Shown piece after piece: positions 44,851 through 53,603 of a DNA stretch of 64,000 nucleotides. The notes beneath the pieces were generated by a model. The model was given only the letters and a program-made list of their open reading frames with translations. It did no database searches and was not told where the DNA came from. Numbering within the stretch: the first letter of the stretch is position 1; every line of letters begins with the position of its first letter. A program made the position numbers and the translations under genes. The DNA is from Parapristionchus giblindavisi (taxonomy: Eukaryota > Nematoda > Chromadorea > Rhabditida > Diplogasteridae): the NCBI GenBank assembly GCA_943737045.1, contig CALSFV010000206.1, positions 1,397,501 to 1,461,500 on the forward strand. Direction: 5' to 3'.

Positions 44851-46180
44851 GACTCACGGAAAAAGCCTAACTCATATTCCCCAAACTCTGCAAGGGTTTC
44901 AAAGCTATAAACACCGGCGCTTGTTCCGCAAATGTGCACACTTGCCACACCCCCTTTAAGCCCCGCCCCCTCCAACCGTGCAATGCCTACTCTCTCATAT
45001 CTGAACGCTCTCTCACCTCTCTCTCGGCATCTTGCACAGTCATATGTCAACGCTCTCTTGCGCTTACTCTCTCATATCTCAACGCTCTCTCTCTCTATCA
45101 CTCTTGATTAACTAATGATGACCTAACAAGACAATGGCAATAAGCGGGGTCTTACAAGGTTTATCTCATTCAATCAGTCTAATCATGTCAATATCCCCGT
45201 CTCCCGAGTCTTCTCCCAAATCCCCCCGCTCTCCGATTCTGTTCAGTGATGTTAGTTTTGGATCTTCCGATTCTCCCGTCAAACCTACCGTACCAACGCC
45301 CCCACTTCCTAATCCTTTGCCGGTTGGTAGTTCCCCTGAATGGGAGGAAGGTTTACCGCCCTACAGCGAAGCTCTTAATGTATTCAAGGGAGTGAATTCT
45401 CGACAGTTAGAGATGTTTCTGGCTCTTCCTAAAGAAACACACATTGAACAAATGAAGAATATGGGTTTGCTGCCATCAAGCAACACTTGCATATGCGTCC
45501 GTACGATGACTCTCAAAAAAAACAGAAAGTAATCAATTCTCATGGTGGTTCATCTGTCCCGACTACCGATTAGCCCATTCCTTAAGTCATTACCGATTTG
45601 CATATTCTGTTCATTCGTTACCGATCACCTTACTCTTCACTTATTACCGATGTTCATTCTTCATTCCATACCAATTAGTCGATTCTTCACTCATTAATAT
45701 TTCTTCATTTATAAATTTGATCGTTCTGATTAGAGCACAGACATACAGACAAACCAGGTAAGACATGCAGGGGAGATGAGAGAGGAGAGAGAGCTGGACA
45801 GTGAAAGTGAGCGAGAGAGCGTGTTCTAGCGAGAGAGCGCGCATGTAAGGCTTGTAGTTTGTATCGCCCCCTATAAATAGCCTCGGCCGGCTCATTCTTC
45901 GCCTCTGATTCATCAGTTGCGCCTCTCTCATTCGAGAGCATTTTGGTTTGGGGAAGGGCCTTCGCGATGAAGTCCCTTCCCTGCCCCGGACTTCTCCATC
46001 TTCTTGGAGAAGTCGCCGCGCAGGAGCCGGCTGGGGCCTCTCCCCCTTCCAGGCTATCTGCCTGGAAAAGGGGGCGGGGCTTAAAGGGGGTGTGGCAAGT
46101 GTGCACATTTGCGGAACAAGCGCCTAAACACCTTGCATTTAAGAGTTTGGGGTACATGCGCTAGGCTTTTTCTATGAGTG
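44851..46180. mobile_element. TA-flanked foldback downstream of inversin-like gene, 1330 bp
   Basis: TA borders both ends (44849-44850, 46181-46182). The right terminus inverted reads CACTCATAGAAAAAGCC and the left GACTCACGGAAAAAGCC. Inverted repeats of about 130 bp include GTTCCGCAAATGTGCACAC and TTGCCACACCCCCTTTAAG. The centre is single copy and carries a 132-codon open frame on plus. The termini match the MITE D family and the 56338 element. Confidence 0.8.
45134..45532 (+). CDS. Uncharacterised 132-residue ORF inside the foldback
   Basis: The open frame lies in the non-palindromic centre of the 1330-bp element. Residues about 20-70 are rich in Ser and Pro (SPSPESSPKSPRSPILF, PTVPTPPLPNPLPVG), followed by a PPxY motif in WEEGLPPYSEALNVF, then a mixed helical-looking stretch (QLEMFLALPKETHIEQM) and a basic end. 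PPxY motifs bind WW domains; beyond that I recognise no family. There is no obvious splice structure or DDE signature. It may be the element's own accessory protein, a captured host exon, or chance. Confidence 0.35.
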   Translation: MAISGVLQGLSHSISLIMSISPSPESSPKSPRSPILFSDVSFGSSDSPVKPTVPTPPLPNPLPVGSSPEWEEGLPPYSEALNVFKGVNSRQLEMFLALPKETHIEQMKNMGLLPSSNTCICVRTMTLKKNRK

Positions 46181-46182
46181 TA

Positions 46183-46768
46183 TAGTTAAACACATTTTAA
46201 CATTATTTATCCCAGAATAGTATAATTTATATCCCAGATAAGGTGTTACATTTTTAAAAAAACGTTAGAACAATTGACATATCAGAACCCACTTTGATGA
46301 AAAAGCCCTCGATTTGTTGTTAATTACATTCTTCATTCGTAATAATGTATTTGACTAAAATACAACTGCATTTCTGGACCTTATTGATCGTGAGAAATTG
46401 TCTGCTTACTAATTTTTAATCGTTGTAAAGTTGTTATTTCGTTTTCCTTAACTAACTACAAGATTGGTGAATAGTATATGAATAAAAAGATTATATGAAA
46501 AATCTTTTTTGAATATTCATACATTTTAAAATTTGCTCTTATTGTTAAAAATTTACAATAGATTGAATAAATCAATCTATACTATTTATAAAATATACAT
46601 TTCTTTATTAATTCTCATAGTATTCATGTATCTGATTCACTAATCTCTCTTTTTTTCCATTTTGTCTTCTATATCTGCTGCAATTTTCTCACAGTGATTC
46701 CTTTGAGAAACAAAGTCATTGAAGTAAATAAAAAGGTAGGAATGTGTGTAAACCAACAAAGATCAAAT
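46183..46768. other. AT-rich region upstream of the first small peptide gene
   Basis: Probable promoter by position; no recognisable motif. Confidence 0.35.
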
Positions 46769-47807
46769 ATGAATTTCAAACTTCTGCTCGCTCTTACTGC
46801 TCTAGTTCTCACACTATCGGAAGCTAAACTACTCGTAAGTTCTTTTCTATTTCTTTCATTATGTATTGACATATTGATGCAATACGTACAATGGTCTCTT
46901 CGCGTGACTTTCAAAGAAAAAAATTCTTTTGCCAAAATACTGTGATGTCGAGTAAAGTTCGTCGCAAATTTTGATATTAGTGATCAAATCATGTGATATA
47001 AGGAGAAATTTCTATATTTTATATTATCATAAAAATTTTTTTCAAATAGATAATGTTTTTTGCAGAACAATCGCTCTGAGGATGCTGTGTCTAACGATGG
47101 GGAAATCCACGCGAGCGTGCAAATAACCGTGGTTCATTCTTTAAATAAAGTTTACAGTCTTCAAATTTATCTTCAAATATAGTTTTTAGTTCGTCAAATA
47201 GTTCTTCTAATATCCCATTTTACCACATTGATAAGATGGAATATAATTATTTTCGCACTGCTTGAATTAGCCTTTGACATAGTCAATTATTTTAAGTAAA
47301 CTTCAGAGACTAGTCTAAACTCACCAAAACCTACAAGAAATATTGATCACTTTTAAAAAACTTTTTTCAGAGACGATCACCGGGCCAAGGAATCGACGAA
47401 GAATCTTCCAATCTCGCTAAACGAGCTGCCCAAACTCAAAAGACTGTATATCCAATTTATATATTTATTTATTCATTTTTCATACATCCAAAGATTTGAC
47501 AACATTTGAAACGACGCTTGAATAAATAAGCAAATAAGTGAATGTGGGTGGTAAGAATAGGGGATCTCTGAATATCTCGAGTGATTATCGATTGAATTTT
47601 AGACGGTGCCTCCTACATCCACAAATAAATACATCGCTGAAGATCTGATGGAACAGCGCCTTAAGGACTTCCAAGATGTATGTCAAAATTGATTCTGATG
47701 ATTCCACACAACAAATAATATTCATAACCAAAAATTGTTCAAAAATTTATTCATTTTTTTCGAAATTCCAGAACGTCCATCCCGTTACGAAGAAACAAGG
47801 AAAGTGA
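46769..47807 (+). CDS. Small secreted peptide gene 1
   Basis: Five exons: 46769-46834, 47066 to about 47116-47131 (donor ambiguous), 47371-47445, 47603-47677 and 47772-47807, all joining in phase 0. Exon 1 encodes exactly a signal peptide, MNFKLLLALTALVLTLSEA, then KLL. The mature part is short and charged: NNRSEDAVSNDGEIHAS, RRSPGQGIDEESSNLAKRA, TVPPTSTNKYIAEDLMEQ, RLKDFQD and NVHPVTKKQGK. Basic pairs (RR, KR, KK) could be processing sites. AATAAA follows 24 nt after the stop. The signal exon is clearly related to those of the minus-strand genes at 48.6 and 49.8 kb, but the remaining exons are diverged. The product looks extracellular; function unknown. Confidence 0.7.
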
Positions 47808-48181
47808 AATGCAGTTTCAAATCCCAGTTTGAATAAACACATTACATTTTTTTTAAACTTTTTGCTCTCTCACATATTTTCTACATTAGACACATTACAT
47901 TACATTACATACATTCATTTCACGATGAATAAATTGTTTCGATGAATAAAAAATTAAAGTGGCCAGCCAATTTGTTCAGCGTATAGTTGTAGAGAAATAA
48001 TTTTCAAAACATTATATCAAAATCAATCTGAAACGGAGCTAAATTGCTAGTAGAAGAAATGTGTTGATATAAAAGCTTCCTTACAATTAGGCAGGGGGGG
48101 GGGAGGGAGAGTAGAGATCCATCCGACAAACAACACGAGAAACAAGTGAGATAAAGTGTTGTAAAGAAACTTATGCATCAA
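47808..48181. other. Intergenic spacer
   Basis: Contains the poly(A) signal of gene 1 (AATAAA at 47832) and short ACATT repeats. Nothing else. Confidence 0.4.
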
Positions 48182-48275
48182 ATTAATTTTTGACTCTCGG
48201 CTATGAGCATGCTCTGTCGCTGACAAATAAAGCGAGAGAGTGTTGCCAGAACGGAGCTTTTAAAATTAGCTCGGG
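48182..48275. mobile_element. MITE family B, copy B10
   Basis: GACTCTCGGCTATGAGCATG through CCAGAACGGAGC and AAAATTAGCTCGGG: the family B palindrome between two peptide genes. Confidence 0.7.
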
Positions 48276-48587
48276 AATGTCTTTTGTGAAACTCTTCTCT
48301 TGATCTTTTTCTGCACCTTAAAAGCATTCCGAACCGGGTGTAATTAAAATTTGCCTATGTTTTCAATCTTTCAATAATTCAATTTCGCATATTTAACATG
48401 TCTCAAATTCTCTTTTTTTTCTATAAATTTTCTGTGTGTCGCGAAGACTAAACTGGTTTAAACAAAATGAATTTCTGTTGGGTCAACAGTCTGTATATCG
48501 TATATCGCCCTAAAAGTTTCAGAATAACCATAGCTTTATTCACAAGTGGATGTAAATGGCAAATTGTCCTCACTTCCATGAACTACA

Positions 48588-49039
48588 TCAAAAAGTACGT
48601 TTTTGATATTTCTGAAATGTAAAAAATTAATTGTTGATATAAAGATATCAAACATACTTCTTGGAGGAGATTTTTTAGTTCTTCCGCGGAAAGTACCTTT
48701 TCAGGTTCACTTGATTTCTAAAAAACTTTTTGTAATATGAAACTGGTTGCTCATTGTCAAATTCAAAGTTCGAATACCAGTATTCTTCACGCACCCTGTA
48801 GTTATTGTGAGAAAGTACAGCAGAAACTTGTGGAACATCTCCTACAGCAGCGCGAGAAAACTGAAATATTCATTGTATTTTATCGTATTTTTTCTCCTAA
48901 AGCAATCAGTGACAACCATCACTGTTCAGTTTGCAAATATGTTCTTCAAAAATAATTATTAAAAATAACTCACGCGAAGTTGAGCCTCCGAAATTGCAAT
49001 AACTAGTACAATAAAAGCGAGGAAAAGTCTGAAATTCAT
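48588..49039 (-). CDS. Small secreted peptide gene 2
   Basis: Four exons: 49039-48974, 48860-48795, 48717-48658 and 48611-48588, all in phase 0, giving 71 residues. Exon 1 is a signal peptide (MNFRLFLAFIVLVIAISEA, then QLR). Exon 2 encodes FSRAAVGDVPQVSAVLSHNN, exon 3 KSSEPEKVLSAEELKNLLQE, exon 4 KYQKRTF and the stop. Each intron boundary coincides with a module boundary. AATAAA lies about 48 nt past the stop (48540-48535). The exon-by-exon match with gene 3 shows recent duplication. It has no cysteines, so it is not a defensin-type peptide. The conserved acidic helix-like module (EELKxLL) and KYQ end are the family signature; I do not recognise the family. Confidence 0.78.
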
Positions 49040-49824
49040 TTCGAATCTTTGTTGCTTTACTCTTATTATTAGTGTAGGCTTTTTATTTGCTTCAATTGCA
49101 GTGTTTCTCAAGCGGATCATAATGAGAAAATGGATGAGAAAATTGAAGAGAGAATCAGAGAAATTACAAATCTGAGAAATACAATTTTAGGATGAATAAA
49201 TAAACTTGTTAATTTAATTTTTCGGAAATTTTACCATGTATCCATGAGTGTTTTTTTTGTTTTTGTGTAGTTTTTTCTTCTTCTATTGGATCGATATGCA
49301 AAAAAGATTTAATACGATTGGCCGATTCTGTAGATAACGAAAAGTTGAAAAGTGTAACGGACACATAAACAGACAAACACAGAAACAGACAACCTGACAG
49401 TCTTGCCCAATTTATAGAATAAAGTAATAATAGAACACTGCTTCATCTCAATGGAGAGACTTCATCGTGTTTTGAGTATGGTACACCTCTTCGAGAACGA
49501 TAAAATACAATTGTGGTCAGACCGATTTTCTCTATTGCATTCTCTCTTAAGACCCTTCATCATAAATTCCTAGCAGTTATCATCCGCAGGACCTCGTGTG
49601 CCTTGAATAACGAGTTGCACCTTTACCTTTTTTTCGCTTTTACCAATAAATTCTCTTTGTGGCGCAAAGACAGATTAGACTAAAATGGTTTAACCAATAA
49701 AGAGTTTGTGTTGTGTCAACAATCTGTATTTAGCACTACGAATTTCAGGATAACCATAGATTTATGCAAATTCTGTTGTGAATGGTATCTCTCTTCCGAT
49801 TGTTCACTCTTCCGTGAACAAACA
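49040..49824. other. Intergenic spacer
   Basis: Holds an inverted copy of the dispersed repeat (TTGAATAACGAGTTGCACC, about 49595-49625). The promoter of gene 2 must lie at its left edge. No other gene seen. Confidence 0.4.
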
Positions 49825-50602
49825 TCAGAAAGGATTTGCTTGATACTTCTGAAATGAAAGAAATATTTGTTGACATAAAGATATTAAAGGTACAAGCTAA
49901 CTTTACTCTTCTCACCGGTACCCTCTCGCAGAGAAAGAAAGCAAGAGAGTGTGGACAGATCGGAGAGTTTAAAATCAGCTTGCGGTCTCGTTCTAAACTT
50001 ACATCTTTGAGGAGAACTTTTAGTTCTTCTTCTGTTAGTTCGTGTTCAGGTTCGTTTACATTCTAAAAATGCTCTTAATGAAAACTATTAGTTTTAAGAA
50101 ACTGAATTTGTTTACATCTTGGGATATCTCGTCTTCAGCAGAAACTTGGGGAGCATCTGCTTCAGCATAGCGGGATGGCTGAAATAAAAAAAAATCATTG
50201 AAATATTTTAAATGTATTTTTCGAGGGTTTTCCTAGAGTGACAATCAGTGACAATGACCACTATTCAGTTTGTAAATGTTCAATTGAGAATATTATTGCC
50301 TCTACCCTTCTATCATTGTTTGTTTATTCATTTATTTGTTTATCCATCATTTAAAATATGAATAATGAAGGGGGAAGCAATAAAGACGTGATGGAGATCC
50401 GTCGTTTTGGACGATTTCGCTTTGATCCCTTATCCCAACATTAGTATTATTCTTGTTAATATACTTGTTCTTTAATAATAATTTTTAAATATCAAATAAA
50501 AGCGAAAATGAATAAGAAGAGATGAAAAGAACTAACACGAAGTTGAGCTTCCGAAAGTGCAAGAACTAGAACAAGAAAAGCGAGCAAAAGTCTGAAATTC
50601 AT
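49825..50602 (-). CDS. Small secreted peptide gene 3
   Basis: Four exons: 50602-50537, 50178-50116, 50062-50003 and 49848-49825, all in phase 0, giving 70 residues. Exon 1 is a signal peptide, MNFRLLLAFLVLVLALSEA then QLR. Exon 2 encodes PSRYAEADAPQVSAEDEISQ, exon 3 NVNEPEHELTEEELKVLLKD, exon 4 KYQANPF. It is a close paralogue of gene 2, with the PQVSA core, EELK-LL module and KYQ-F end conserved. The last intron contains a nearly complete MITE B copy (49896-49985). The mature peptide is acidic and cysteine-free; secretion is inferred from the leader. Confidence 0.78.
49896..49985. mobile_element. MITE family B, copy B11 (intron of peptide gene 3)
   Basis: AGCTAACTTTACTC to GGAGAGTTTAAAATCAGC, with CTCTCGCAGAGAAAGAAAG in the loop. 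It accounts for about 60 per cent of that intron. Confidence 0.75.
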
Positions 50603-51484
50603 TTCCGAATGTTTATTGATTTACTCTAGTTCATGCCGTTTTATTCGCTACAATTGCATTGTTTCTCAAAACGATCATTATGAGAAAATGAATGGGAATG
50701 TGGAAATTGAAGAGACATTAAAGAATCAAAGACATGACAAATATGAGAAAGAAGCTTATTGAAAGAATCGATATACTTCCCAAATATTGATACGCTTTAT
50801 TAATGTTGCTCTCAAGAATGATTGATAAAGATATGCTACATAATTTAAATCGATAACTTATTAATTTATATTTATCTTATACCACAAGGGTGATTCGTCA
50901 AGTACAAATTGTGATATTTTGGTGAAACGTGCAAGTAAATTATGTGAAAGGACCCCAAGAAAATTTTAGACCCTAAGAAAATTTTGCTCTCCACATTGGC
51001 AATACTCTCTCGTCGACAAATAAAGCGAGAGAGTGTGGCCAGAGTGGAGAGTTTCAAATTAGCTCGGGGTAATACTTGAAATAACGGTTGTGCTGTATCC
51101 GTGTGTATCTTGCGCTCTTCGAGAAGATCGGCCGAAAGCGCAAAAAAACATAGTTTGGATCCAAACTTTCCAAATATCCGAACCACTTTCGACCCGCCTC
51201 AAAATGGATCGTCAATAATTGAGGGGGCCTTTTCGACTATCCACCACCGAGAGAGCGATCGTAAATGCCTCTCTCGTGGATGCCCACCTCTAACTGCCAC
51301 TGGGGACGGATATCCATGAACCATTATCGCCACCCTAGTTTGGAACATAATTAATTTGAGTAAAACTATCATTAATAATTACATAAGTATGTTTCAGCAG
51401 CAACGGTGGTTGTACAAACATTTATTGTCAAATGATTTTATTTGAGGTTATTAGTAGAGCAGATCCGGAAGATTCATTTGCATT
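50603..51484. other. Intergenic, with MITE B12
   Basis: Promoter side of peptide gene 3 on the left. MITE B12 lies at about 50980-51066 (TTTTGCTCTCCACATTGGC to TTTCAAATTAGCTCGGGG), preceded by a short tandem duplication of CTAAGAAAATTTT. The open frame at 51101-51319 has no recognisable motif. AATAAA of the next gene is at 51442-51437. Confidence 0.5.
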
Positions 51485-52228
51485 TTACAACCAATCTTCA
51501 TTATCGATATACATTATATCTTCGTGAGAGTAAAGGAATTCATGGCGTTCATCGCTGCCATAGTAACTTCGTCTGACCTAAAAAGTATGGAATGAGCCCC
51601 CGGGGGAGAGTCTCGGGTAGTTGAGATGGCAGTAATATGGTTAGAATCAGTTCCCGACAGGACTGTGCGGCACGGGCGTTGCCGGTTTGCCGAATTGCCG
51701 AAAATATGCCTTGCCGCACAGCCCTGGTTCCCAATACTTATTTTAAGATGCCTTGAAAATGCGTTAAAAATAAAAGTTTGTAAAAACAGATTCGAAAACA
51801 ACATCGAAAAGTGTTTCTAATCATGATATTGTTAGCTCAAACGACTCGAAACCCCTCCGTTCAGCTTATATGCGCTACACAGAAGACGGACTATGAATAA
51901 TTGCATACTACGGAGCCCTATTTAAAGTAGTTTTACAAAAATCTGAACCAAAAACGTACCCGTTTCGAGCCGTCGACTTCAATAGTTCCGACAGCCTGGA
52001 AGTATTAAAATCAGTCGAATTATATTGCAGTTGTATACAAAATAATTTCCGATTACCAGGTCAGAAGCGGGCTCAGCTTCACGGTTATTTGTAACGAGAT
52101 GAAGGTGGTCCTAAACCGGTCTATTTATAAGAAAATCTCAAAAAATTAAGAATAAAATTTACAGTTATTCTTCCATGTGAGGTGACAACCAAGATCGAGA
52201 GAGTGACGAAGATAAGAGCGAATTTCAT
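51485..52228 (-). CDS. Secreted peptide precursor with basic cleavage sites
   Basis: Four exons: 52228-52163, 52110-52057, 51995-51960 and 51577-51485, all phase 0, 82 residues. Exon 1 is a signal peptide (MKFALIFVTLSILVVTSHG, then RIT). Exon 2 encodes DHLHLVTNNREAEPASDL, exon 3 AVGTIEVDGSKR, exon 4 VRRSYYGSDERHEFLYSHED, then IMYIDNEDWL and the stop. The joined KR-VRR creates a basic cluster like a prohormone-convertase site, releasing an aromatic, acidic 27-residue C-terminal peptide. That layout is typical of neuropeptide-like precursors, but no amidation glycine is present. AATAAA follows at 51442-51437. It shares exon-1 organisation with the neighbouring peptide genes but no clear sequence similarity beyond the leader. 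Confidence 0.68.
51658..51726. mobile_element. Tiny hAT-type MITE, 69 bp (intron)
   Basis: Termini CAGGACTGTGCGGCA and TGCCGCACAGCCCTG, flanked by GTTCCCGA and GTTCCCAA (7 of 8 identical). It lies in the last intron of the peptide precursor gene. Confidence 0.7.
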
Positions 52229-52614
52229 TCTTACTGTTGATATTTGATCAATTCGACTATTTATTACGCCCGTGTTTTGTCTTTACGTTGAATCATATAT
52301 AGATTAGTAAGAAAGGGAGCTACGATCAAATCAATATAACATATCTATAATAAATAAATATTATTACTTATTTGTTTTTGTGGAAACTTATCTAGCATAA
52401 TTTAAGTTTTTATTTAATTGAGATGAGTATGGCTCTTGAAATAGCCTGACGAAAATCAAAAATGAGTTTTCTAAATTCTCATATTTTTCATGATCAAAAT
52501 AGAATTTGAATCAGGATGATTCATTTAAAAAATCAGGGAATTCGAAAACATTCATTCTTTTGCGATGAAGAAAAGATGAAAAAGCATGACAAAGTTAAAG
52601 AATAGAAAAAGAAC
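52229..52614. other. Intergenic spacer
   Basis: AT-rich; promoter side of the peptide precursor gene. Nothing recognised. Confidence 0.4.
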
Positions 52615-52689
52615 TCAGACGAAGTTAAAACTCCTACATAAAGTGGAACTAATATAAAACAACAAAGCGGGCAAAGGTCTGAAGTTCAT
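52615..52689 (-). pseudogene. Decayed signal-peptide exon of the small peptide family
   Basis: Begins MNFRPLPALLFYISSTLC and ends in a stop 24 codons later. It aligns at nucleotide level with exon 1 of peptide genes 2 and 3 but has indels that shift the frame after about residue 10, and the donor is lost. No downstream exons were found. A remnant copy. Confidence 0.6.
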
Positions 52690-52784
52690 ATTGAATGTTG
52701 CTTTCTTGTAAGTCAATGGCAAAAAAATGAATTTTCCAAAATAGAAATTTGAAATGAATTTTCCAAAATAGAAATTTGGGCATG

Positions 52785-53480
52785 CGGACGTGCTCAAAAA
52801 ATTTCGTATCTACACCACAAACGACTGGGATTCATTCTTTACAAAAGCGATTTATTTGGAAACCCTACTCTCTTCACTTATTGCCTCTAACAATCAGCCT
52901 TTCAATACCACAATATTTTCCCCATTCCAATTTTGTTTGTTGTTATATTGTGTTATGTTTAAAAAAAGGATACAAAATAATTGCAGGATACAATGTACAA
53001 GATGTTTAATTGAAACGAACGTAATCTTACAATCACGAAATCGATTTACTCAAAAAATCTTCCCGTTTAAGGGAAGCAAAATATGGAAGAGGATAACGTT
53101 TTCTGTTGTTATCTGTTGGCGCAGTGGTTACATTGAGCACTAGCAAGGCAGTATGTTCGAAACATATGCAGAACTTTTAAATTTTCAGAAATCACGTTTT
53201 CCCCCGTTCCTGTACTGTGAAGAACGATTCATATATAATTCAATCGATCAAAAATCCATATGCAAAAAATAATCCAACTTTAACAATAAGAGTCTTGAAT
53301 TATTTGTTTTGCAAAATGTTTGTCACAAATTTTTGAAAACAATAGTTGCCTAATTTCATGTGTTAATTTTTTGAATAGACAAAGAATTGGCGCGTGGATT
53401 ACTGTCCTTTCGTTCTTTCTCGCACCTGAACATCCTTGCCACTGATCTGAAAAGTTTCACGAATGATAATGAACCCCAGC
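52785..53480. repeat. Segmental duplication, copy 1 (3' flank of the Srd gene)
   Basis: Diverged copy of 62268-62990: shared segments include CCCATTCCAATTTTGT, ACGAAATCGATT, TTTTTTGAATAGACAA and TGCCACTGATCTGAAAAG in the same order. The duplication continues into the Srd gene itself. It contains a tRNA-like module at 53104-53165. Confidence 0.75.
53104..53165 (+). ncRNA. tRNA-like module (degenerate)
   Basis: TGGCGCAGTGGTTACATTG resembles box A and TATGTTCGAAACATAT forms a proper T arm with box B. The anticodon arm is deleted here, so it is a tRNA pseudogene or SINE head. The duplicate at 62622-62690 keeps more of the middle (T arm TGTGGATTCGAAAACACA). Confidence 0.45.
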
Positions 53481-53603
53481 GAGAACCACATTATATAGAG
53501 CTTCTATGACATAATCACGGCATGCTTGCTGAGTGAAGTATAACTTTTAGCATGTTCTACTTTAGTCTATCTTTTAGTCTTTTATTCGATTTTCCCATTC
53601 TAT

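Noticed and set aside
51514..51804. 96-codon open frame on minus
   Set aside because: It overlaps the intron, the 69-bp MITE and the last exon of the peptide precursor in a different frame; the spliced frame is better supported.
53104..53165. Functional tRNA gene
   Set aside because: Box A and box B are good, but the anticodon arm is deleted and the acceptor stem mismatched; kept only as tRNA-like.
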